From Caulobacter vibrioides OR37 (GTDB lineage Bacteria; Pseudomonadota; Alphaproteobacteria; Caulobacterales; Caulobacteraceae): a DNA stretch of 64,000 nucleotides. The notes under the pieces were generated by a model. That model was not told the DNA's origin. It ran no database searches and was given only the letters and a program-made list of their open reading frames with translations. The position numbers were made by a program, and so were the translations under genes. Where the stretch lies: contig NZ_APMP01000020.1 of the NCBI RefSeq assembly GCF_000372645.1, positions 1 through 64,000 on the forward strand, written 5' to 3'. This document shows positions 57,150 to 64,000 of the stretch, one piece after another (within the stretch, counting starts at the first letter, position 1; each line of letters starts with the position of its first letter).

Positions 57150-57938
57150 ATGACCGCTTACACCGACCTGATCGCCGCCGTTTCCCAGACCGAAACGGGC
57201 TTCTCCGCCTTCGTCACCGACGACTGGAAGCAGGGCCGCACCACCTATGGCGGGCTGTCGGCCGCCCTGTGCGTCGAGGCCGCGCTGAAGACCTTTCCGG
57301 ACGCGCCGCCGTTGCGTTCGGCCCAGTTCGCCTTCGTCGGTCCAGCGGCGGGCGAGCTGGCAATCTCGGTCAAGCCGCTGCGCCAGGGCAAGTCGACCCT
57401 GTTCGTGGCCGTCGACCTGCTGGGCGAGCAGGGCGTGGCCACCCATGGCGTGCTGACCTTCGGCGCGGCCCGCGCGTCGGTACTGTCCTATGGAGAGGTC
57501 CCCGCGCCGGCCGTCGCCGCGCCGGAGGATTGCGAGCTGTTCTTCCCCGAGAACCGCCAGGGCGCGCCGCACTTCTCGGCCCAGTTCGAGGTGCGCAAGG
57601 CCGGCGGGACGCGACCGCTGGGCGGCGGCGAGCCGGAATATCTGCTGTGGATCCGCCACCGCGACGCCGCGGCCAACTCGTTGTCGGCTCTGGTCGCCCT
57701 GGCCGACATGCCCCCGCCCCCGGCCATGGCGCTGTTCCCCCAGCCAGCCCCGATCTCGACCATGACCTGGGCGCTGGACATCACCGGCCTGCCCGGGCCG
57801 GACGACGACGGCTGGCGCCTGCTGCGCAGCACGGCCGAGACCATCGGCGAGGGCTATTCCACTCAAGTCATGCACCTGTGGGACCGCCAGGGCCGCCCCC
57901 TGGTCCTGGCCCGGCAGAACGTGGCCGTGTTCGCCTAA
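57150..57938 (+). CDS. Acyl-CoA thioesterase (two-domain hotdog, TesB-like)
   Basis: 262 residues from the ATG at 57150; a TTG 36 nt upstream is an alternative. The sequence FVTDDWKQGRTTYGGLSAALCVEAA is the N-terminal hotdog domain of the thioesterase-like superfamily (4HBT_3), with YGG standing for the usual HGG. The C-terminal half contains STMTWALDITGLPGPDDDGWRLLRS and GYSTQVMHLWDRQGRPLVLARQNVAVF, which contains the conserved Asp-x-x-Gly catalytic turn region of TesB. It hydrolyses acyl-CoA to the free acid. The acyl-chain specificity is unknown. Confidence 0.88.
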   Translation: MTAYTDLIAAVSQTETGFSAFVTDDWKQGRTTYGGLSAALCVEAALKTFPDAPPLRSAQFAFVGPAAGELAISVKPLRQGKSTLFVAVDLLGEQGVATHGVLTFGAARASVLSYGEVPAPAVAAPEDCELFFPENRQGAPHFSAQFEVRKAGGTRPLGGGEPEYLLWIRHRDAAANSLSALVALADMPPPPAMALFPQPAPISTMTWALDITGLPGPDDDGWRLLRSTAETIGEGYSTQVMHLWDRQGRPLVLARQNVAVFA

Positions 57939-58030
57939 GACCTCGCTTGGCGAACGGGCAGTTTTAGCCTCATGCTCCCCTCCTTTTCGGCCGCGAGCGG
58001 AGTCGCGGTCGCGTCCGGGGGAAACGCCTG

Positions 58031-59551
58031 ATGACCAAGTTCGCCAGTCTCAAGTCGGTGCGCCTGGCCGGCGCGGCCGCCATCGCCCTGCTGGCCGGGG
58101 CCGCCCAAGCCCAGAACAGCCCGCCCGGCGCGGAGATGGCGACGGAGGCCTATCTGCGCGCGATCCAGGAAAAGAACCCGGTCCTCCACGCCGTGATCGC
58201 GGTCAATCCGCACGCCAAGGCCGACGCCCGCGCCCTGGACGCCGAGCGCAAGGCCGGCAAGATCCGCTCGCCCCTGCACGGCGCGCCGATCCTGCTCAAG
58301 GACAATATCGAGAGCAATGACGGCACGGCCACCACCGCCGGCTCCCTGGCCCTGAAGGACAACGTCCCCGGCCGCGACGCCCCGCTGGTCAAGCGCCTGA
58401 CCGACGCGGGCCTGGTCATCCTGGGCAAGACCAATCTGTCGGAGTGGGCCAATATCCGCTCCAATCACTCGATCAGCGGCTGGAGCGCCGTGGGCGGCAC
58501 GGTCCGCAATCCTTACGTCCTGGATCGCAGCGCCTGCGGCTCGTCCAGCGGCTCAGGCGCGGCTGTGGCCGCCGGCCTGGCGCACCTGGCCATCGGCACC
58601 GAGACCGACGGCTCGATCACCTGCCCCGCCGCGATCAACGGTCTGGTGGGCCTGAAGCCCACCGTGGGCCTGGTCTCGCGCACCCACATCGTGCCGATCA
58701 GCCACAGCCAGGACACCGCCGGCCCGATGACCACGACGGTCGAGGACGCCGCCAAGGTGCTGACCATCATCGCCGGCTCCGACCCCGCCGACCCGGCCAC
58801 CAACGACGCCGACGCCCACAAGACCGACTACGCCAAGGGCTTGTCGAAAGACGCCCTGAAGGGCGTCAAGCTGGCCGTGGCGCGCTTCTACACCGGCTAT
58901 TCCCCAAAGACCGACGCGGTGTTCGAAAACGCCCTCAAGGACCTGCGGGCCCAAGGCGCGATCCTGGTGGACGTCAAGGACTTCGACGAGGCCCCGATCG
59001 GCAAGGCCGAGGGCCTGGTCCTGAACACCGAGTTGAAGGCCGATATGGCCGCCTATCTGGCCTCGACCGATCCGACCAAGGTCAAGACCCGCACCCTGGC
59101 CGACCTCATCGCCTTCAACGCCGCCGAGCCGAAGGAGATGGTCTGGTTCGGTCAGGAGACCTTCGAAAAGGCCGAAAAGACCAAGGGCCTTTCGGATCCC
59201 GACTACCTGAAGGCGCTCGCCGACTCCAAACGCCTGGCGGGGCCCGAGGGCATCGACCGAATTCTCAAGGAAACCGGCGCGGCCGCCATCATAGCGCCGA
59301 CCACGGGGCCGGCCTGGACCATCGATCCGCTGAACGGCGACAACTATGGCGGTTCATCCACCACCCTGCCCGCCGTGGCCGGCTATCCGCATCTGACCGT
59401 GCCGATGGGGGATGTCACCGGCCTGCCGGTCGGCCTCTCGTTCATCGGCCCGGCCTGGAGCGAGAAGCTGCTGCTGAACCTCGGCTACGCCTATGAGCAG
59501 GCCACCCACCACCGCAAGCCGCCGGCCTTCCGCCCCACGGTGGCGCCGTAA
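58031..59551 (+). CDS. Exported amidase-signature family hydrolase
   Basis: 506 residues with a signal peptide (about 1-27, ending AAQA), so it is periplasmic. The amidase-signature triad is complete: Lys90 in LLKDNIES, the cis-Ser in [11 protein letters not shown] (about 171) and the nucleophile Ser195 in [11 protein letters not shown]. The family hydrolyses amides, including small aromatic or peptide-like amides and oligomers. A signal peptide is unusual for most amidases but common in Caulobacter homologues. It converges with the lipoprotein gene at 59562, only 10 bp apart. Confidence 0.93.
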   Translation: MTKFASLKSVRLAGAAAIALLAGAAQAQNSPPGAEMATEAYLRAIQEKNPVLHAVIAVNPHAKADARALDAERKAGKIRSPLHGAPILLKDNIESNDGTATTAGSLALKDNVPGRDAPLVKRLTDAGLVILGKTNLSEWANIRSNHSISGWSAVGGTVRNPYVLDRSACGSSSGSGAAVAAGLAHLAIGTETDGSITCPAAINGLVGLKPTVGLVSRTHIVPISHSQDTAGPMTTTVEDAAKVLTIIAGSDPADPATNDADAHKTDYAKGLSKDALKGVKLAVARFYTGYSPKTDAVFENALKDLRAQGAILVDVKDFDEAPIGKAEGLVLNTELKADMAAYLASTDPTKVKTRTLADLIAFNAAEPKEMVWFGQETFEKAEKTKGLSDPDYLKALADSKRLAGPEGIDRILKETGAAAIIAPTTGPAWTIDPLNGDNYGGSSTTLPAVAGYPHLTVPMGDVTGLPVGLSFIGPAWSEKLLLNLGYAYEQATHHRKPPAFRPTVAP

Positions 59552-59561
59552 GCGCCGGGGC

Positions 59562-59717
59562 TCAGGGGACCTTGGGCCGGATCACGTCGATCGGCGGCGG
59601 AGGCGGCGTGACGCGGCTAGGGCTGGGCGCCGCCGGCCCAGGCGGGCCATAGCGGTACGGCGCGCAGGCCGCCAGGGCCGCGACGGTCAGCGCCGCCAGC
59701 AGAATAGGCCTCAGCAT
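59562..59717 (-). CDS. Small proline-rich lipoprotein
   Basis: 51 residues from the ATG at 59717. A lipobox-type signal (MLRPILLAALTVAALAAC, cleaved before Cys18) is followed by a short Tyr/Gly/Pro-rich tail ending in PPPPPIDVIRPKVP. It is the last of four overlapping minus-strand genes: its start codon lies 7 bp inside the 3' end of the previous gene. A membrane-anchored accessory role is inferred from position only. Confidence 0.65.
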   Translation of the reverse strand: MLRPILLAALTVAALAACAPYRYGPPGPAAPSPSRVTPPPPPIDVIRPKVP

Positions 59718-60220
59718 CGTTCGCCGCCGAACAGGCCCAAGCCCGCGCGGAAGCAACGGTTTTCGCGGCGCGGGTCCCACACCTCGGTGCGGCCATCGAC
59801 GCGGGTGAAGCGATAGCGCGCGCCATGATCGTCACGGCCGCTCATCGTCACCTGGCCAGGCCGATCCGAGGTGACCGCATAGGCTTCGCGGCCCAGGCCA
59901 TCGACCGAGCAGGACGACACCAGGCCCGGCCGGCTGAGATCGCCCGACAGGCCCGCGGCCGAGCCGGTCTGGGCGTTGTAGGCCGCCACGTCCGTGCCGC
60001 CGCCGCGCGCGCCGCCCACGAACACCTGAGTGCCGGTCGCGCTGTCATAGGTCATGATGTCGGGCGCCTGACCGGTCAGGGGCGCGCCGCAGACGTCGCG
60101 ACCGCCGCCGTGGCGGAGCGGCGGGGGACCGCCCGGACCGCGCTGGGCGGAGGCCTGGCCGGCCGCCAGGGTCGAGGCGACGAGGACGGCGGCGGCGAGG
60201 CCGCGAACGAACTGGCTCAT
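59711..60220 (-). CDS. Exported protein of unknown function
   Basis: 169 residues with a signal peptide (about 1-25, ending ASA), and with a Gly/Pro/Arg-rich segment, then TYDSATGTQVFVGGARGGG and an apparently beta-rich domain with cysteines (VCGAPL, SSCSVDG, NRCFRAGLGLFGGERC). These could form disulfides. It is not assignable to a family by eye. Its ATG overlaps the stop of the beta-helix gene by 4 nt, and its end overlaps the lipoprotein gene by 7 nt, so all are translated together. Confidence 0.75.
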   Translation of the reverse strand: MSQFVRGLAAAVLVASTLAAGQASAQRGPGGPPPLRHGGGRDVCGAPLTGQAPDIMTYDSATGTQVFVGGARGGGTDVAAYNAQTGSAAGLSGDLSRPGLVSSCSVDGLGREAYAVTSDRPGQVTMSGRDDHGARYRFTRVDGRTEVWDPRRENRCFRAGLGLFGGERC

Positions 60221-61683
60221 CTTGGGGCTCCCGGAGGCGGAGGCGGCGCGCCGGCGAGGGCGGCCGGCGGCGCGAGGGCCGCCGAGGCGGCCAAGGGCGC
60301 GGGGCCGACCGGACCAGCCGGCCAGTAGGCGTCATAGTCCAGGCGGGCGCGGTCGCGCGGCGTGCGGTACAGCTCTGGCGCCTCGAACCACGGACGGCAG
60401 GTCAGCTCGCCGTCGAAGAAGCCGCTGACCAGGGCCTTGCAGCCCTCGGGGCGGGCGTAGATGCGGTTGTCGACCGCCCGGATCTGGCCGCCGGCGTCGG
60501 CATAGATGCCCGAGCGCATGACGCCGACGATCTTGTTATTGCCAGCATAGGCGATGCCCGAGGCGACATAGAGACCCACGTCCACGGCCTCCAGCTCACC
60601 GTCATTGATGCGTAGGTTGGCGTTCTCGACCGTGACGGCCCAGTCGCTGTCGCGCACCACGGGGCGGATCAGCACCGTCTCGTCGCCGCCGCCGATATAG
60701 ATCCCGCGCGAGAAGCCGTCGACATAGAGGCCGTCCAGGCTGACCAGCTGCTGGCGGTTCATGCCGCTGATCACGAAGCCGGCCGAGTTGCGGGTGCGCG
60801 ACGAGCCGGTCCAGTCGCCCAGGCGGACGATGCGGATGTCCTTCAGCCGGCTGTCGTTCGACGTCTCGAAGGCGCCGCCAATGGCGGTGGCGGCGATCTC
60901 GACGTCCGAAGCCATGATCGTGCCGGTAGCCTTGACCACCGCCGAGCGGGTGCGGCCGATGAAGACCGCGCTGGCCAGCTCGATGCGGCTGTCACCGACG
61001 TCGAAGGCCGAGGCGTCGCCGTCGTAGCGAACCGTGACGTTCTGCAAGGCGATCTCGGTGGCGCGGCCGACGATGCACGAGGCGGATCCAGCGCGGCCAG
61101 CCTCGATGCCCAGGCCCTGCAGCACCACGTACTGCACGCCCGAGGCAATGCGAATGCAGGGCTGATCGGGCGGCGCGATCAGGATCGGCCGATTACGGCT
61201 GGGCGAATAGTTGCGCGCGACGATCGTCACCGCCTTGGTGATGTTCAGCGACTCGACACAGGCCCCGCCGTTGGTCGAAGTCAGGGTCAGGGTGTCGCCG
61301 TCGTAAAGCCGGGCGATCGTGGCCGAGACCTGGCCCGGATAGGCGTAGTCGCAATTGATCTCGCGCGAGACATAGCCGCCGTAGCCATAGCCGCCGCCAT
61401 ACCCCTGGTCGCTGTAACCGTAGCCATAGCCGTAGTTGTAGCCATAACGGCCCACCACGCAGCGGCCGCGCACGCGGTAGTAGCCCCGCGCGCAGGGACG
61501 ACGCTTGGCGTAGTTGACCTTGCATCCCTGCGAGAGATTGGGCTGGAGCAGAAGACCAAAGCACGGGCGGATCTGCTGGTCGACCTTGGCGTCGGGCGAG
61601 GCGGCGGCGCTGTCGGGCGCGGCCGACGCCAGGCCCAGGATCAGGACGGCCCAAAGCGCCAGGAAGCTGCCGAGGCGGCGCAT
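60217..61683 (-). CDS. Exported right-handed beta-helix protein with a Tyr/Gly-rich segment
   Basis: 488 residues. A signal peptide (about 1-21) is followed by a cysteine-containing segment (PNLSQGCKVNYAKRRPCARG) and a Tyr/Gly-rich low-complexity stretch (GYNYGYGYGYSDQGYGGG, about 81-98). A parallel beta-helix domain (about 115-430) follows, with repeated GDDTLTL-type turns and IVARNYSPSRNRPILI, TGTIMASDVEIAATAIGG and VTVENANLRINDGELEAVDV. The tail (PLAASAALAPPAALAG) is Ala/Pro-rich. Such helices bind or cleave polysaccharides, but no catalytic residues are assignable. Its start overlaps the Sel1-type gene's stop by 1 nt. Confidence 0.78.
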   Translation of the reverse strand: MRRLGSFLALWAVLILGLASAAPDSAAASPDAKVDQQIRPCFGLLLQPNLSQGCKVNYAKRRPCARGYYRVRGRCVVGRYGYNYGYGYGYSDQGYGGGYGYGGYVSREINCDYAYPGQVSATIARLYDGDTLTLTSTNGGACVESLNITKAVTIVARNYSPSRNRPILIAPPDQPCIRIASGVQYVVLQGLGIEAGRAGSASCIVGRATEIALQNVTVRYDGDASAFDVGDSRIELASAVFIGRTRSAVVKATGTIMASDVEIAATAIGGAFETSNDSRLKDIRIVRLGDWTGSSRTRNSAGFVISGMNRQQLVSLDGLYVDGFSRGIYIGGGDETVLIRPVVRDSDWAVTVENANLRINDGELEAVDVGLYVASGIAYAGNNKIVGVMRSGIYADAGGQIRAVDNRIYARPEGCKALVSGFFDGELTCRPWFEAPELYRTPRDRARLDYDAYWPAGPVGPAPLAASAALAPPAALAGAPPPPPGAPR

Positions 61684-63299
61684 CAGTAGTTCCCTTCGTT
61701 ATAGGGGCGGCCCCCGCCGCGATCTTGGCCCGGCGCCGGTCCGGCCAGGCCGCCGTCCCGACGGTAATCGTCCGGCCGTGAGGGTCCGCGGTCGTAGTCG
61801 CCGTTGAGATACGGACGCGGCGGCAAGCGCTCGCCCGGCGCGCGGACGGGACGAGAGATCTGGGCCAGCAGCTGTTGCAGGCGCCCGACCGACGGCTTGA
61901 AGCCGGCCAGGGCGCCGTCGATCTGGTAGACCACCGCCTTGGCGCGATCCTGGTCGGCCACGCCTTGCAGGCCCAGCGAGAAGTAGGTCGACATGGCGTA
62001 CTTGGCCTCGGCCGAGCCCTGCTTTTCGGCCTCCTCGAACCAGTGATAGGCGCGGGCGTAGTCGCGGGGGACGCCGACGCCCTCGGCGTACATCACGGCC
62101 AGCACCAGCTGGGCCTTGGACGAGCCATTGACCGCCGCGTACTGGATCGCCCGCACCTTCTCGATCGGCGACAGGCGGCCGGTGTTGGGGCGACCGATCA
62201 TGCCCTCGAAGGTCTGGGCGTCGTTGACCGTCAGCAGCCGCTCGTCCGCCACGGGCTTGGGGATGACGCGCAGATAGGCCAGGGCCTCGCCGATGTGGAT
62301 GAACGGCAGCTCGTTCAGCCGGGCGAGAGCCGTATCGCGCGCCTCGCCCGAGAGGTCCGACTCGTCGGAATGCGGCACGCCCGACTCCGGCGAGTCCGGC
62401 GGATAGAACTCGTAGGGCGGAATCCAGCGCTTGGCCTTGCTCTCGACGAACGAGCCATAGGAGGCCCGGGCCGGCGAGGAGCGCTCGAAATCCTTCAGCA
62501 TGACGTAGGCCGAAACGTCGCCGGTCTGCACCGCCAGATAGTTATAGAGATAGGCGTCGACGTCGTTGCGCTTGAACAGGTCCAACGCCGCCGGCGCGCC
62601 CCGCTGGCTGGGCTTGCCGTAGGCCTCGATCGCCTGGAGGTTGTCGGAGGGCTCGCCGAACGGTCCGAAATTGCCGTCGTGGATCCGCGCCAGGGTGCGG
62701 AAGCCGTCGGCCCCCTGGGTCGACAGGATGTAGATCACTCGGCCGCGGACCTTCTCCTGTTCCTCGGTCGACATGCGCGACAGCAGGCGGTCCAGGGCGA
62801 AATAGGCGGTGCGTCGCTCGAACGCGCGGCAGTCGTCGAAGCGCGAGAGAGCCTTCGACTCGGCGCCCCGGCGCTCGTAGGCCGAGATCGGCGTGTAGCC
62901 GTTCGCGTTGGCCAGGGCCGCGGCGTACCAAACGGCCGACTCGACCGGATCCTCGATATTCTTGTCGGCCGCGCGCTGGCCTTCATAGCGCCGGGCCAGC
63001 TCCAGCTGAGCGAAGAAGTCCCCCCGGAACCCGCCCTGGCGCAGGGCGCGAATCTCTTGCTGCTGCTGGTTGAATTGACCCGACGCGCCCTGGGCCGCCT
63101 GCGGTCGGGGACAGGCGCTGGCGCGCTTGTGGAACCAGAAACTCGGGCCGGTGTCGCAACCGACGAGGGGAATTACGACCGCGGCGACAACCGCGCCCAC
63201 GGGCGCGCGGCGCAACAGCGCCGCGCGGTTCGCATAGACTGCCCCAGCCGCGTCGCGGAGCCTAAGAAGGCGCGCGATCGCGTCGCCGGCCTCGCGCAT
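61683..63299 (-). CDS. Sel1-repeat protein with N-terminal membrane/lipobox segment
   Basis: 538 residues. An N-terminal hydrophobic segment (APVGAVVAAVVIPLVGC, about 32-48) ends with VGC, a possible lipobox, so it is either a lipoprotein or signal-anchored. The remainder is alpha-helical with Sel1/TPR-like units such as QLELARRYEGQRAADKNIED and AVMYAEGVGVPRDYARAYHW and YAMSTYFSLGLQGVADQDRA. The C-terminus is disordered, rich in Pro/Arg/Gly/Asp. It opens a four-gene overlapping unit of exported proteins and probably scaffolds the others. The start ATG at 63299 has GGGGG upstream. Confidence 0.8.
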   Translation of the reverse strand: MREAGDAIARLLRLRDAAGAVYANRAALLRRAPVGAVVAAVVIPLVGCDTGPSFWFHKRASACPRPQAAQGASGQFNQQQQEIRALRQGGFRGDFFAQLELARRYEGQRAADKNIEDPVESAVWYAAALANANGYTPISAYERRGAESKALSRFDDCRAFERRTAYFALDRLLSRMSTEEQEKVRGRVIYILSTQGADGFRTLARIHDGNFGPFGEPSDNLQAIEAYGKPSQRGAPAALDLFKRNDVDAYLYNYLAVQTGDVSAYVMLKDFERSSPARASYGSFVESKAKRWIPPYEFYPPDSPESGVPHSDESDLSGEARDTALARLNELPFIHIGEALAYLRVIPKPVADERLLTVNDAQTFEGMIGRPNTGRLSPIEKVRAIQYAAVNGSSKAQLVLAVMYAEGVGVPRDYARAYHWFEEAEKQGSAEAKYAMSTYFSLGLQGVADQDRAKAVVYQIDGALAGFKPSVGRLQQLLAQISRPVRAPGERLPPRPYLNGDYDRGPSRPDDYRRDGGLAGPAPGQDRGGGRPYNEGNY

Positions 63300-63572
63300 G
63301 AATCCCCCTTCAGTCGCCAGCCGTTAACCATAAAACAACGATCTCTCATGTGCCCCGGATCGGACACTGTCAAGGTCGCCGCCTCCATCGACCGGTGAAG
63401 ACTTCACGACAAGAAAAGCGACTCGCCTGTCAGGGGAATTTCAATGACTTTGGCCGCCGTGCGCGCCGCTCCAAAGTCCCACTTATGTTGCGGCCAAGGT
63501 CGGGAACCCGACGGAAGATCTTCTCCACCGTCGGGTCCTGTCACGCCAAAGTTCAAAAAGGATCCGGCGGAA

Positions 63573-64000
63573 TCAGCGTCCCGTCGGCATATCCTTGAAC
63601 GGAACGTCCTTATCGACGCGCACGTCGCCGGGCAGGCCCAGGACCCGTTCGGCGATGATGTTCTTGAGGATCTCGTCCGTGCCGCCGGCGATGCGCAGGC
63701 CCGGCGCCCACATCAGGCTCTGCTGGAAAGCGCCCTCCGCGGCGGCCGTCTCGGGATCGGACAGGATTCCGTACTGGTCCTCCATCTCGACGGCGTTGTT
63801 GGCCATGTCCTGCATCTGGTTGGCCGAGATGATCTTGCCAATCGAGCTCTCCGGTCCCGGCGTCTGGCCGCGCGACAAAGCCGTCATGGTGCGGAACCGA
63901 GTGAACTTCAGCCCCTCGGACTGGACGTACCAGTCGGCCAGTTTCTCGCGGAAGGACTGGTCCTTGATCGAGGGGCCGGCCGGGCCGGCCAGCTCGCGGG
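63573..64000 (-). CDS. Acyl-CoA dehydrogenase, C-terminal part (5' end beyond the window)
   Basis: About 142 residues of C-terminus are visible, from KLADWYVQSEGLKFTRFR to the end. The signature LMWAPGLRIAGGTDEILKNIIAERVLGLPGD is the terminal helix pair of acyl-CoA dehydrogenases, including the catalytic-region GGTDEI motif. It belongs to the same large family as the gene at 13717, in a different subtype. The start and N-terminal domains lie right of 64000. The 273-bp gap 63300-63572 to the Sel1 gene shows no gene. Confidence 0.9.
   Translation of the reverse strand, partial: RELAGPAGPSIKDQSFREKLADWYVQSEGLKFTRFRTMTALSRGQTPGPESSIGKIISANQMQDMANNAVEMEDQYGILSDPETAAAEGAFQQSLMWAPGLRIAGGTDEILKNIIAERVLGLPGDVRVDKDVPFKDMPTGR

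Overview
The window is high-GC alphaproteobacterial chromosome, most likely Caulobacter or a very close relative. The evidence is a subclass B3 metallo-beta-lactamase resembling CAU-1 of Caulobacter, a protein whose C-terminus resembles the surface-anchoring domain of the Caulobacter S-layer protein RsaA, three TonB-dependent receptors, a cobalamin methionine synthase split into two genes, and intergenic palindromic elements. I see no rRNA, tRNA, CRISPR array, transposase or phage gene.

Layout. 0.2-11.2 kb: thyA and folA, separated by about 9.7 kb that holds a FecI/FecR/FecA-type surface-signalling system (minus strand) back to back with a five-gene operon (plus strand): thermostable-hemolysin-family protein, acyl-CoA ligase-like enzyme, heme-oxygenase-like diiron enzyme, SDR and exported TPR-like protein. 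A quinone-reductase-type dehydrogenase follows. 11.4-17.5 kb: SMP-30 lactonase-like protein, Old Yellow Enzyme, acyl-CoA dehydrogenase plus ABM protein, DjlA-like chaperone and small envelope proteins. 17.7-21.4 kb: a Tat-lipoprotein GH1 glycosidase and a CHASE4-GGDEF-EAL protein. 21.5-29.3 kb: a compact methionine-cycle locus read on the minus strand (ArsR-methyltransferase regulator, metF, B3 beta-lactamase, metH N-half, Ddl-like ATP-grasp ligase, metH C-half) behind a 24-bp perfect palindrome.

29.3-35.8 kb: VOC protein, DUF4431 protein, HxlR regulator with a CMD/AhpD-like protein, TonB receptor, 2-hydroxyacid dehydrogenase, PfpI/DJ-1 protein and a small exported protein. 35.8-40.3 kb: a roughly 1490-residue RTX protein built from two propeller-plus-RTX modules and an RsaA-like C-terminal domain. 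40.5-47.8 kb: ettA, a TonB receptor, lepB, an SDR-DoxX fusion with a DUF2269 partner, and an EF-hand/RHH-like membrane protein. 48-59.6 kb: an SPFH protein, SGNH hydrolase, polysaccharide deacetylase, two orphan genes of unusual composition, an S9 peptidase broken at a C9 tract, thioesterase and amidase. 59.6-63.3 kb: four overlapping envelope-protein genes. The window ends in a partial acyl-CoA dehydrogenase.

Most notable are the signalling-plus-lipid-chemistry cluster at 1-9.5 kb, the RsaA-anchor-like RTX protein, the beta-lactamase and Ddl-like genes embedded in the methionine locus, five double-hairpin elements whose arms differ but stay self-complementary, and the uncharacterised four-gene envelope operon. 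Function calls rest on motifs and family knowledge read by eye; no database search was run.
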